From Bradyrhizobium canariense (GTDB taxonomy: Bacteria; Pseudomonadota; Alphaproteobacteria; Rhizobiales; Xanthobacteraceae), in the NCBI RefSeq assembly GCF_019402665.1, contig NZ_VSST01000044.1, forward strand, positions 1-64,000: 64,000 bases of DNA, given 5' to 3'. A program made the position numbers and the translations under genes. Every line of letters starts with the position of its first letter. The first letter of the stretch is position 1. The notes beneath the pieces were generated by a model. The model did not search any database and had not been told where the DNA came from. It saw nothing but the letters and a program-made list of their open reading frames with translations. Positions 1 to 7,800 of this stretch are shown in pieces.

Positions 1-864
1 AATGGCACGCTGCTCGGTGCAGCGAGCTCGGGGCCAGCCACGACGCGGATTGGCTTTGACAATGCTTGGCGGTCCATCATGGAAGCCACTGAAGCGGCCG
101 CCGCACAGGCCGGACTGACGCGCGAGGATTTCGCGCGGATGCACGCCGGAATCGCCCTTGCCGGTCTTGGCCGCCGGGGCGCGGAAGCAGCGTTCAACAA
201 GATCGCGCATCCCTTTGCGTCCGTGATCTTCGTCAGCGACGGCCTGGCGGCCTGCCTTGGGGCCCACAGCGGCGCGGACGGGGCCATCGTGGTAGCCGGC
301 ACAGGCTCGGTGGGTGTCGGCCTGATCGACGGCCGCGAAGTCCGTCTCGCCGGTTACGGCTTCCCCGTGTCGGATGAAGGCAGCGGTGCCGACATCGGCC
401 TGCAGGTTGTCCGACTGGCGCTGCGGGCCGCGGATCGCCGCAGCGAGCTGACCCCGTTGCTTTCAGAGGTGCTGGGCGCATTCGATTACGATCCTTATCA
501 GGCTGTGGCCTGGTCTGAAGACGCCAGGAGTGCAGACTACGCGGCGTTCGCGCCGATTGTGATGCGGCATGCCAATCTGGGCGATCCGGTCGGCCGCCGC
601 ATTGTCGAACGCGCGGCCGATGCCATTGGCGATCTCCTTGATCTTTTCCTGGCGAGAGGAATTGAACGGCTCTCGCTGGTAGGCGGGCTCGCGGATGCCA
701 TTACGCCGTGGCTGACGCCGGACCTGCGCGCGCGCCTGAGGTGTCCTGATGCCGACGCGGCGGCCGGCGCATTACTGGTGGCGCGAGGACGGCTTGAGTT
801 GCCCAATAAAGACCTGCCCAAGAGAGAAGCTGACCATGAGCAGGCTTCAAAGTTCCGCGTTTGA
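1..864 (+). CDS. BadF/BadG-type N-acetylglucosamine kinase, 5' partial
   Basis: The reading frame is open from base 1, so the start lies outside the window; 287 residues are visible and probably only about 20 N-terminal residues (the first phosphate-binding loop) are missing. The ASKHA fold is supported by the SSGPAT segment near the edge, the AGTGSVGVG nucleotide-binding motif and the LVGGLAD motif near the C-terminus. Members of this family phosphorylate GlcNAc or related amino sugars with ATP in the cytoplasm. The 3' end overlaps murQ by 29 bases and a SIS-domain gene follows, so a role in recycled or scavenged wall amino sugars fits. The exact sugar cannot be told from sequence; a glucosamine or other BadF-type kinase is possible. 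Confidence 0.82.
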   Translation, partial: NGTLLGAASSGPATTRIGFDNAWRSIMEATEAAAAQAGLTREDFARMHAGIALAGLGRRGAEAAFNKIAHPFASVIFVSDGLAACLGAHSGADGAIVVAGTGSVGVGLIDGREVRLAGYGFPVSDEGSGADIGLQVVRLALRAADRRSELTPLLSEVLGAFDYDPYQAVAWSEDARSADYAAFAPIVMRHANLGDPVGRRIVERAADAIGDLLDLFLARGIERLSLVGGLADAITPWLTPDLRARLRCPDADAAAGALLVARGRLELPNKDLPKREADHEQASKFRV

Positions 865-1837
865 TGGAGCATGGATCAATTATATGGCCACCGAAGAAGT
901 CGATCCCCGCTTTGCCGATCTCGATGCATGGCAGCTCGCGTCAGCGATGGCAGCGATGTGGGAGGGCCAGCTTGCGGCAGTCGCGGCAATCGGCCATGCC
1001 CTTCCCGCGATTACTGCGGCGACCGAGGCGGCCAAAGTGGCGCTGGGTGATCATGGACGCATTGTGTATGTCGGCGCCGGCACCTCGGCCCGCGTGGCGG
1101 TCCAGGACGGCGCCGAGTTGATGCCGACCTTCGCCTGGCCCAGCGAGCGCGTCCACTTCATCGTTGCCGGCGGAGACAGCGCGTTCGTCACCAGCATCGA
1201 GGGTGCTGAGGATGATATCGAAGACGCGGTCACACAGATTAATGCCGCGCGGCTCACAGCGCATGACGTGGTGATCGCCGTTGCTGCCAGCGGGACAACG
1301 CCATTCACGGTCGCGGCGCTGCAGCAGGCAGGGTCTTTTGGTGCAGTGACGATCGGTGTTGCCAACAATCCCGGCACCGTACTGCTGGCGTCGGCAAAGT
1401 TTCCGGTGCTGATCGAGACCGGCCGCGAGCTGATCGCCGGCTCCACGCGGATGAAGGCGGGCACCGCGCAAAAGGTCGTGCTGAACCTGATCTCCTCAGG
1501 GATCATGCTGCGCCTTGGCCGGGTGTACCGCGGCATGATGGTGAACATGCAGCCGACCAACGCCAAGCTCAAGCGGCGCGCCCAGGCCATGGTGGCGCAA
1601 ATCGCGCACTGTGATCCGTCGCACGCGGCACACTGGCTTGAGCAGGCCGAGGGAGACATCAAGACGGCTGGCCTGCTGGCGTTGGGTATCGACAGGGTCG
1701 ATGCCGAGACCATCCTGAAAAAATGCGACGGCAATCTTCGGCGCGTGTTCGCCGAGCTTGCCAAGGACACTGACTCGCAATCTGACCGGCATCCCAAGGA
1801 AGCGGCGCGCAAGCAAGGCGGAGCGGTCGAGCCATGA
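836..1837 (+). CDS. murQ: N-acetylmuramic acid 6-phosphate etherase
   Basis: MurQ cleaves the lactyl ether of MurNAc-6-phosphate to give GlcNAc-6-phosphate and D-lactate in peptidoglycan recycling. The 333-residue protein carries the SIS fold with the phosphosugar loop GAGTSAR (80-86), a glutamate at 94 in the position of the catalytic acid, and the family motif EGAEDD (122-127). The ATG at 836 is chosen because it is preceded by AGAGAAG at good spacing and gives the normal family N-terminus; longer in-frame starts would run deep into the kinase gene. It ends in an ATGA overlap with the next SIS gene, indicating translational coupling. At 333 residues it is a little longer than the usual 300, mainly at the C-terminus. 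Confidence 0.93.
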   Translation: MSRLQSSAFDGAWINYMATEEVDPRFADLDAWQLASAMAAMWEGQLAAVAAIGHALPAITAATEAAKVALGDHGRIVYVGAGTSARVAVQDGAELMPTFAWPSERVHFIVAGGDSAFVTSIEGAEDDIEDAVTQINAARLTAHDVVIAVAASGTTPFTVAALQQAGSFGAVTIGVANNPGTVLLASAKFPVLIETGRELIAGSTRMKAGTAQKVVLNLISSGIMLRLGRVYRGMMVNMQPTNAKLKRRAQAMVAQIAHCDPSHAAHWLEQAEGDIKTAGLLALGIDRVDAETILKKCDGNLRRVFAELAKDTDSQSDRHPKEAARKQGGAVEP

Positions 1838-2847
1838 CGACATCCGCGATGGCGAGCGAACTCGGGGAAAGCGCGGATGTTGTTGCCAATATAGTCCGTA
1901 ACCGCCCCGCCACACGCCACATCGCACAGCGAATTGGGATTGGCTCTGCCCCGCTGTGCGTCGTGTGCGGCCGGGGAAGCTCCGGGCATGCGGGCGTCTA
2001 CTTGAGATATCTTGTCGAGACGCGGCTCCGCCTTCCCGTTTCAGCCAGCGCTCCTTCGGTGATCACGGCTTTTCGCACGCCGTTGATGCTGCGCCATGCG
2101 CTGTTCATCGTGATCTCGCAATCCGGGCGCAGCCCGGATCTTGTCGCGGCGACCAGGTCGGCGCGCGCCGCGGGCGCCCGCACCATCGCCATCCTCAATG
2201 CGACGTCGTCGCCGGTGGCTGACGAAGCGGAATTCGTCGTTCCAATCGAGGCCGGCCAGGAGCACTCCGTAGCGGCGACCAAGACCGTGATCGGCTCGAT
2301 GGCCGCCGGCGCCGGACTTGTTGCTGAGCTGGCGGGAGATCAAGCGCTGCGGTCAAGCCTCGACAGACTGCCCGAGCGTCTGCACCGCGCGCTGGCACTC
2401 GACTGGTCCGGGATTGCCGATGGTCTCGCCAAGGCGTCAGCTGTGTTTGTGGCGGCTCGGGGCCTGGGCCTCGGCTCGGCGCGAGAGATCGCTCTCAAAT
2501 TGTCGGAAATCCTGCGCCTGCCTTCCATTGGTCTGAGCGCCGCCGAGCTGCAGCATGGGCCGCGCGCCGCGTTATCCTCGCGCACGCCGGTCATCATGAT
2601 GCGCCTGATGGATGAAACGGCGGCCATGGTGGACGCGCTGGCAGAAGAATTGCGCGGGCAAAAAATCGCGCTTCATCTGTGCGGCGGACCGCGTGGCTCG
2701 CTGCCCTGGTTGGCCGCGGATGATCCCGCCACCGACCCGATCACCATGCTGATTCCGGCTTATCGGATCATCGAGCAGACAGCGCGGGCCTGCGGATTTG
2801 ACCCGGATCGTCCACCTCGCCTGAGCAAGATTACAGAGACGTTCTGA
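1834..2847 (+). CDS. Double-SIS sugar isomerase/deaminase (NagB-II/GlmS-C-like)
   Basis: The 337-residue protein has two SIS domains, the first with CGRGSSGHAG (near 46) and SQSGRSPD, the second with GLGSAREIALKLSEI and AAELQHGP. This is the isomerase half of glucosamine-6-phosphate synthase without the glutaminase domain. Stand-alone proteins of this type are usually glucosamine-6-phosphate deaminases of the NagB-II kind, which convert GlcN-6-P to fructose-6-P and ammonia. Position right after a GlcNAc-type kinase and murQ, with a 4-base overlap, supports that job. An AgaS-like galactosamine role is the main alternative. No deacetylase (nagA) is visible in the window. Confidence 0.8.
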   Translation: MTTSAMASELGESADVVANIVRNRPATRHIAQRIGIGSAPLCVVCGRGSSGHAGVYLRYLVETRLRLPVSASAPSVITAFRTPLMLRHALFIVISQSGRSPDLVAATRSARAAGARTIAILNATSSPVADEAEFVVPIEAGQEHSVAATKTVIGSMAAGAGLVAELAGDQALRSSLDRLPERLHRALALDWSGIADGLAKASAVFVAARGLGLGSAREIALKLSEILRLPSIGLSAAELQHGPRAALSSRTPVIMMRLMDETAAMVDALAEELRGQKIALHLCGGPRGSLPWLAADDPATDPITMLIPAYRIIEQTARACGFDPDRPPRLSKITETF

Positions 2848-2942
2848 CAGCTCACCGCTGAGATGCCGCAGATGTCTCAGCAGGGCAACGCGTCCTTCTG
2901 GTAAGTCCCATAGAGATGCCAGCCGTACTTGGCGGACAGCGC

Positions 2943-3577
2943 CTAGTGTCGCCGATATTCGAGTTGCATGGCTACCATGTTGGTCGTGCGCTCGCCGTAG
3001 CGGGCTGCGATCGCATCTAAGGTATGATCGAGCGCTTCGGCCGGAGGGAGACCGGGAAAGATTGAGACGCGCCGCACCCCGGGCCGGCTCGCATTAGTCC
3101 GGTCCGGAATGATCCGAATCTTGTCGCGGGTCTCCCCTGCCCCAGGGGTCGAAGCGGTTGTTTTCGCGGACGACCGGTACGTTCGCGACCAGGCGTCCGC
3201 CACCAGGGCCAGCGACACTTCATCCATGCCCGACTCCAGTTCGATGCTGTACTCGTCGCGCCTCCAGAAGGCGAGCACGTTGGCGAGCGCCGTCATCGCG
3301 AACGACCGGGTGAACCTGAATGCGGCGCTTGAATGCCGAGCGTCCCAGCGCGACAGGCCGAGCTCGCGAGCGACCGACTCCGCTTTAGCCTGAGCATTTC
3401 GCGCACGTAGTACCAGTGAGTCGTGGCGCGCTTGCCGTCGAGCAGTCCGGCGGCAGCCACCACCTTCGCCCCGGCACAGATTTATTGGTTGCGGGGAGGC
3501 GCAAGCACCGATACGACATTCGGTTCAAGTTGCGATCTGATCGAGCCCGCCTCCTGCGTCCCGAACGCAGTGAGCAT
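2943..3577 (-). pseudogene. Decayed DJ-1/PfpI (GlxA-like) regulator
   Basis: Reading the minus strand from 3577, the segment CAGAKVVAAAGLLDGKRATT is the hallmark nucleophile-elbow region of DJ-1/PfpI proteins, but a TAA codon (3482-3484) sits just before it. After HWYYVREML the frame is lost and about 45 residues expected in intact relatives are missing. A second frame then resumes with ARELGLSRWDARH and runs on to the stop at 2943-2945, through a typical helical C-terminal part (MDEVSLALVADAWSRTYRS). So there is one stop, one deletion with frameshift, and a missing N-terminus. The same frame continues past the TAG for 21 more codons to 2877. The intact family are regulators or amidase-like proteins; this copy should be inactive. 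Confidence 0.72.
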
Positions 3578-3681
3578 CTTCTAAGTTATTGGTATTTCTC
3601 GATATGCCAGTCGCTTCCGTCCCGTTTTGTTCACGGTCGTTTCACCCAATTCGTTGCGATTTCGTTGCGGCGTTCTTGGTC

Positions 3682-3974
3682 GCTAACAAGTCGCCCTCGT
3701 CCTCGGCCATCTCGAATGCGCTCGATCTCGCCGGCACGGCCCTCGACGACACCGCGGCCGTGCAGGCGAGGCTCTCGAAACGCTGCGTCCTCGATCGAGA
3801 CGGCGCGCACGTCGGACCGATTACAGAAGCTCCCCAGACGCTGTCGAACGACTTCACCGGCGTCGACGCCGCCGATTACGGCGCAGCTCTCGACCTATCA
3901 GGCGCAGCTTACCTCGTCCTAATCGGCGTTGGCCAAGATCTTGAGCGTCAAATCTCGCGAGCTATCTGAAATAG
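3682..3974 (+). pseudogene. Frameshifted gene remnant, possibly flagellin/FlgL-like C-terminus
   Basis: Three plus-strand frames can be joined into one plausible protein end. Frame A gives NALDLAGTALDDTAAVQARL and later TLSNDFTGVDAADY. A shift near 3885 leads to LSTYQAQLTSS, then a TAA in place of a likely tyrosine, then SALAKILSV. A second shift near 3945 gives NLASYLK followed by TAG (3972-3974). The heptad-rich, Ala/Ser/Thr-rich character ending in ...ASYLK is like the tails of flagellin or hook-associated proteins, but this is resemblance by eye, not a firm family assignment. It lies beside another pseudogene and ends only 7 bases from the convergent histidine kinase gene. Confidence 0.35.
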
Positions 3975-3980
3975 GCCAGC

Positions 3981-5318
3981 CTATGCTGCGGTGACGTGCT
4001 CTGTCGGCAAGCAGCACCTCGGACGATGATAGATCGGCAGCCGCATCCGCACGATCAGCCCGTGCGGCTCGCGGTCATGCAGGGACAGGTCGCCGCCATG
4101 GGCGATCGCGATGGCACGGGCGATCGACAGGCCGAGGCCGAAGCCGGTGGACTCGTCCATCGTGCGCGCATCGTCGCCGCGCACGAACGGCTCGAGCATT
4201 TCCTGCTTGCGCGCGTCCGAAATGCCGGGGCCGTCGTCCTCGACGTCGACGATGAGGATGGTGCCGGAGACGTCGAGGCGGATCGTCACTTCGGCGCCGA
4301 AACGCACCGCATTCTCTACGAGATTGGTGACGCCGCGATGCAGATCGTCGGGGCGCGCGGCGGCGGTGGCCGAGACCGGGCCCTCGTAATGCACGATGTG
4401 GCCCATGTCGCCGAACTGGTCGGCGATGAGCTGGAGCGTGCTCGCGATATCGACCAGCGTCACCGCCTCGATCTTGCGGTCGTTGCGTAAGAGCGACAGC
4501 ACGCTTTCCAGCATTGAGCGCATCTGGTCGAGATCGACGAGCATGCGCTTGCGGTTGCCCTCATCCTCGATGAACTCGGCGCGCAGGCGCAGCCGCGTGA
4601 TCGGCGTGCGCAGATCGTGGCTGATCGCCGCCAGCATCTTGGTGCGGTCCGACATCAGCCGCGCGATCCGCTCATGCATGCGGTTGAGCGCGCGCGCCAC
4701 CGCGCGGATCTCCACCGGGCCGCGCTCGGGCAGCGGTTCCGCCTCGCCGTCTAGGCTGAAATTCTCGGCGGCCTTGGCGAAGGACGAGAGCGGCGCCGCC
4801 AGCGCACGCGCCGCCCACACGCCGAGCACTGAGATGGAGATGAAGGCGGTCATCAGCGTCACCAGCCACGGCGCGCGCCAGAACCACGGCCGCTGGCCGC
4901 TCTCGACAGGGCCGGCGACCACGGTGCCGTCAGGCAATTGCACGCCGACGCGGCGCGCGGTGCCGTCGGGCGCGAGCTGCACAACCTTATAGCCCTGCCT
5001 GAAATGACGGCGCATCCCGCGCAGTTGTCGATCGTCGACCTCCTCGATGGTGGCTATGCCCGGCGCGAGCATTTCGATGCCGAGCTGGGGGAAGGCGCGT
5101 GCGAGGTCGGTCATCAGGCGCGGCCGCTCGTCCGCGTCAGCCGAGCCGAGCAGCAGTGCCGCGTCGGTCAGTTGGTGCGCGCCGTCCGGCGGACTGTCCG
5201 GACGACTGATCAGGAAGGCGATGGTGACGACCAGATGGAGCGCGATGGTCGACCCCAGCACCAGTGCGGCGATCTGCCCGCCGATGCCCCTGATATGGAA
5301 GAAGCCGAACGGCTTCAT
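3981..5318 (-). CDS. EnvZ-like sensor histidine kinase
   Basis: The 445-residue protein has an N-terminal membrane segment (about 14-37), a periplasmic domain of roughly 110 residues, a second membrane segment (about 150-172), and a HAMP linker. The HisKA domain has phospho-acceptor H234 in AAISHDLRTP, and the HATPase domain has N-box LVENAV (333-338), DDGPGI (361-366) and GFGLGL (392-397). This is the EnvZ/OsmZ layout. It follows its response regulator by 13 bases on the same strand, so the two form one operon. The sensed signal cannot be read from sequence. The C-terminus carries a short non-conserved tail with two adjacent cysteines. Confidence 0.93.
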   Translation of the reverse strand: MKPFGFFHIRGIGGQIAALVLGSTIALHLVVTIAFLISRPDSPPDGAHQLTDAALLLGSADADERPRLMTDLARAFPQLGIEMLAPGIATIEEVDDRQLRGMRRHFRQGYKVVQLAPDGTARRVGVQLPDGTVVAGPVESGQRPWFWRAPWLVTLMTAFISISVLGVWAARALAAPLSSFAKAAENFSLDGEAEPLPERGPVEIRAVARALNRMHERIARLMSDRTKMLAAISHDLRTPITRLRLRAEFIEDEGNRKRMLVDLDQMRSMLESVLSLLRNDRKIEAVTLVDIASTLQLIADQFGDMGHIVHYEGPVSATAAARPDDLHRGVTNLVENAVRFGAEVTIRLDVSGTILIVDVEDDGPGISDARKQEMLEPFVRGDDARTMDESTGFGLGLSIARAIAIAHGGDLSLHDREPHGLIVRMRLPIYHRPRCCLPTEHVTAA

Positions 5319-5331
5319 CGTCGGCGTCCCC

Positions 5332-6102
5332 TCAATTGCTCAGGGGCGCCGCAACCGCTTCAGTGCTTGCCGCTTCCGCTCTCACCACTTCGGTTCTTGG
5401 CGTGAACAGATAGCCGCCGGAGCGCACCGTCTTGATCATGGTCGGATCGGCCGGATTGGGCTCGATCTTGCGGCGGATGCGGCTGACCAGCACGTCGATC
5501 GAGCGCTCGAACGAGCCTGTGCTGCGCCCCTGCGTGAGGTCGAGCAGGCTGTCGCGCGAGAGCACGCGGCCGGGACGCTCGCAGAACGTCCGCAGCAGGT
5601 CGAACTCGGCGCTGGTCACCGCGACGCGCGCGCCGTCGGGATTGCGCAGCTCGCGCAGGCGCAGATCGATGCGCCAGCCTCCGAAGGCGAGCGTGCTCGC
5701 GCCTTCGATCGAGCTTTTCGCCTGCGCGGCCGCCTGGCGGCGCAGCACCGCGTTGATGCGGGCGAGCAGCTCGCGCGGGTTGAACGGTTTCGGCAGATAG
5801 TCGTCCGCGCCCATCTCCAGGCCGACGATGCGGTCGACGTCCTCGCCGCGTGCGGTCAGCATGATGATCGGCGTCTGTCCTTCCGCGCGCAGCTTGCGGC
5901 ACAGGCTGAGGCCGTCCTCGCCGGGCAGCATGACGTCGAGGATGATGAGGTCGACGCGATGATCGGCCATCGCGCGCGACATCTCGCGGCCGTCGCTCAC
6001 GGCGGTGACGTTGCAGGCGTTGTTGCGGAGGTATTTCGCAATCAACGTCCGGGTTTCACGGTCGTCTTCGACGACAAGGATGTTGGGATTGGGAAGGGCC
6101 AT
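5332..6102 (-). CDS. OmpR/PhoB-family response regulator
   Basis: The 256-residue protein has a receiver domain with acidic pair E12/D13, phospho-acceptor D56 in LIILDVMLP, T83 and K105 in DYLPKPF, followed by a winged-helix DNA-binding domain (about 145-240) ending in the recognition-helix stretch SIDVLVSRIRRKIE and the wing SGGYLF. The start at 6102 gives the usual receiver N-terminus; the open frame upstream lacks family features. It is first in the two-gene operon with the histidine kinase. The divergent low-complexity gene at 6283 shares the 180-base promoter region and is a possible target, which is inference only. Confidence 0.93.
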   Translation of the reverse strand: MALPNPNILVVEDDRETRTLIAKYLRNNACNVTAVSDGREMSRAMADHRVDLIILDVMLPGEDGLSLCRKLRAEGQTPIIMLTARGEDVDRIVGLEMGADDYLPKPFNPRELLARINAVLRRQAAAQAKSSIEGASTLAFGGWRIDLRLRELRNPDGARVAVTSAEFDLLRTFCERPGRVLSRDSLLDLTQGRSTGSFERSIDVLVSRIRRKIEPNPADPTMIKTVRSGGYLFTPRTEVVRAEAASTEAVAAPLSN

Positions 6103-6282
6103 GCGCTTTGTTTGTCCAAGATTCGGGCCAAATGGCGAAGAGATTTGTTTCAGATTGTTTCCATGGCCCATGCCGCAACAGCAGGACATCACCGGGCAGG
6201 GAAGCGGCAAGGTCTCGTTAAGCGCGCTAACCATACCGTGGCTTGGTCGGCCACGAAACCCTGCAGAACTCACGGAGCCATC

Positions 6283-6861
6283 ATGACCTCGATTTCGGCG
6301 GCCTCCGCCGGTCACCACCAGTCGCCGTTGCAGAGGCTGCAGCAGCAATTGCAATCGGACGTGTCCGCCGGCACGCTCTCGTCGTCGGACCAGTCGGCGC
6401 TTTCGACGGCGCTGACCGACATCGACACGGCGCTTCAGCAGGGCCGGTCGAGCGATCAGTCGAGCGGCGCGCGTCCCTCCAAGGATGACATCGACTCGAA
6501 GATCGACGACCTCATCTCCAACGAGGTGTCGAACGGGACGCTGACGTCAGACCAAGCCGACGAGCTGAAGAACGTATTCCAATCCGCCTTCGCCAATGGC
6601 GCCGGCGGTCCCGGTGGTGCGGGCGGTCCCGGGGGTGCGGGCGGCCCCCCGCCAGGTCCGCCGCCGGACGACAGCTCGTCGGATTCGTCGTCAACGGACG
6701 CGACCAGCAGCACGTCAACCGCCTCCACCACGGCCGAGATCCTTCAGCAGTTTCTCCAGGCGCTGCAGCAGTCGCAATCGTCGTCGTCGTCTTACGGCGC
6801 CAACGGCAGCTCATCAGGCGGCTCGGACTTCGCCGCGCTTCTGATCGACTACAGGAGCTGA
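6283..6861 (+). CDS. Ser/Gly/Pro-rich low-complexity protein of unknown function
   Basis: I do not recognise the function. The 192-residue product has no signal peptide. Its first half has two similar modules, each with a VSAGTLSSSDQ or VSNGTLTSDQ core followed by an amphipathic helix, spaced about 57 residues apart. A central Gly/Pro tract built from a repeated GGPGGA unit (about 106-128) is followed by a Ser/Thr/Asp-rich stretch and a helix with LQQFLQALQQSQ, ending in a poly-Ser patch. The ATG at 6283 marks the beginning of consistent residue use. It is divergent from the response regulator. The modules resemble EF-hand-like loops in spacing but lack a full calcium loop. A cell-surface or flagellum-associated role is conceivable but unsupported. 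Confidence 0.7.
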   Translation: MTSISAASAGHHQSPLQRLQQQLQSDVSAGTLSSSDQSALSTALTDIDTALQQGRSSDQSSGARPSKDDIDSKIDDLISNEVSNGTLTSDQADELKNVFQSAFANGAGGPGGAGGPGGAGGPPPGPPPDDSSSDSSSTDATSSTSTASTTAEILQQFLQALQQSQSSSSSYGANGSSSGGSDFAALLIDYRS

Positions 6862-6952
6862 TCTGCGTGACGCAGATCGGCGCGTTCCTCGCTGCGGTCT
6901 TGCTTCACCCAGGGCGCGCACGATCGTCCGCCAGGAACAGTGCGCTGCAAAA

Positions 6953-6975
6953 TGTTCCTGAGTGACTTAGGAACA
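6953..6975. promoter_or_regulatory. 23-base near-perfect palindrome upstream of PRC-barrel gene
   Basis: TGTTCCTGAGT and ACTTAGGAACA form an inverted repeat around a central G with a single mismatch. It lies 116 bases upstream of the PRC-barrel start. A further AGGAACA copy sits at about 6933-6939. The symmetry and position suggest an operator for a dimeric regulator; it is not followed by a T-run, so it is less likely to be a terminator. Confidence 0.45.
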
Positions 6976-7090
6976 ATCGCACGCGGCTCCAATCCTCGCG
7001 CAGCACGCGACGAAATTGCAGCACGCGCGGAACTGGGACTGATCCGAGCTGTTTTCTCCGCACGAGTTTTCTGCTGAAGGAGAGGACAAT

Positions 7091-7630
7091 ATGTTGATGA
7101 AATCGATCGCGGCCGGTCTCGCCGGTACCGCACTGCTCGCAACCGTTGCGTTCGCGCAAAATCCGACCGCCACCACCGACAAGGCGCCGGCTGCCGCCGC
7201 CTCGACGACGACCACGACCGCGTCGGGACAGTGGCGTACGTCCAAGATGAACGGCATCAAGGTCTATAACGACGCCAACGAGAACATCGGCTCGATCAAC
7301 GATCTGCTGATGGACAAGAGCGGCAACATCAAGATCGCCGTGATCGGCGTCGGCGGCTTCCTCGGCCTGGGCGAGCATCTGGTCGCGGTGCCCTATGAGA
7401 AGCTGAAATTCGTCAACGAGGCCGTTGCCTACACCGGCGCTGCCGGGAACAACCCGAACAGCGCGGCCAACCGGCCCGCGGCGACCACCACGACGGGTGC
7501 CGCGACCGGCACCGACAACAAGCCCGCGACGACGGCCACGTCCTCGTCGAAATGGTATCCGGACCACGCCGTGTTCAATGCGAGCAAGGAGGAGCTGAAG
7601 AACATGCCCGAGTTCAAATACTCGGAGTAA
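7091..7630 (+). CDS. Secreted PRC-barrel domain protein
   Basis: The 179-residue protein begins with a Sec signal peptide (about 1-23, cleavage after AFA), then an Ala/Thr linker and one PRC-barrel domain (about 52-118: MNGIKVYNDANENIGSINDL, VIGVGGFLGLGEHLVAVPYE), then an Ala/Thr-rich segment and a short conserved tail ending FKYSE. PRC barrels are small beta domains found in RimM, photosynthetic reaction-centre H subunits and many periplasmic stress proteins of rhizobia. The start is supported by GGAGAGG five bases upstream. A strong terminator follows. A periplasmic stress-related role is inferred from related proteins, not shown here. Confidence 0.85.
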   Translation: MLMKSIAAGLAGTALLATVAFAQNPTATTDKAPAAAASTTTTTASGQWRTSKMNGIKVYNDANENIGSINDLLMDKSGNIKIAVIGVGGFLGLGEHLVAVPYEKLKFVNEAVAYTGAAGNNPNSAANRPAATTTTGAATGTDNKPATTATSSSKWYPDHAVFNASKEELKNMPEFKYSE

Positions 7631-7654
7631 CGCGGTTCTGAACGGCTAAACGAA

Positions 7655-7695
7655 GCGCGCCCGGTTTTCGCCGGGCGCGCTGTCGTGAGTTTTTT
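7655..7695 (+). terminator. Rho-independent terminator
   Basis: A perfect 10-base stem, GCGCGCCCGG (7655-7664) and CCGGGCGCGC (7671-7680), closes a 6-base loop and is followed after a few bases by a run of T (7690-7695). It lies 24 bases after the PRC-barrel stop codon. Confidence 0.85.
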
Positions 7696-7702
7696 CGTCT
7701 GC

Positions 7703-7790
7703 CGTCGTTGCGAGGAGCTCTTGCGACGAAGCAATCCAGGCTGTCACCGCGGATGCATTTCTGGATTGCTTCGCTTCGCGCGCAATGACG
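7703..7790. repeat. Dispersed palindromic repeat, family B, copy 1
   Basis: The left arm begins CGTCGTTGCGAGGAGC and contains GCGACGAAGCAATCCAG; the right arm mirrors it (CTGGATTGCTTCG ... CGCAATGACG). A second copy is at 47482-47569. It is intergenic, between a terminator and the convergent binding-protein gene. Confidence 0.85.
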
Positions 7791-7800
7791 GAGAATATCC

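Noticed and set aside
3416..3922. A 168-codon plus-strand frame
   Set aside because: It overlaps two decayed genes; only its last part contributes to the remnant at 3682-3974.
5047..6282. Long upstream extension of the gene at 6283
   Set aside because: It passes antisense through the response regulator and kinase genes; true residue composition begins at ATG 6283.
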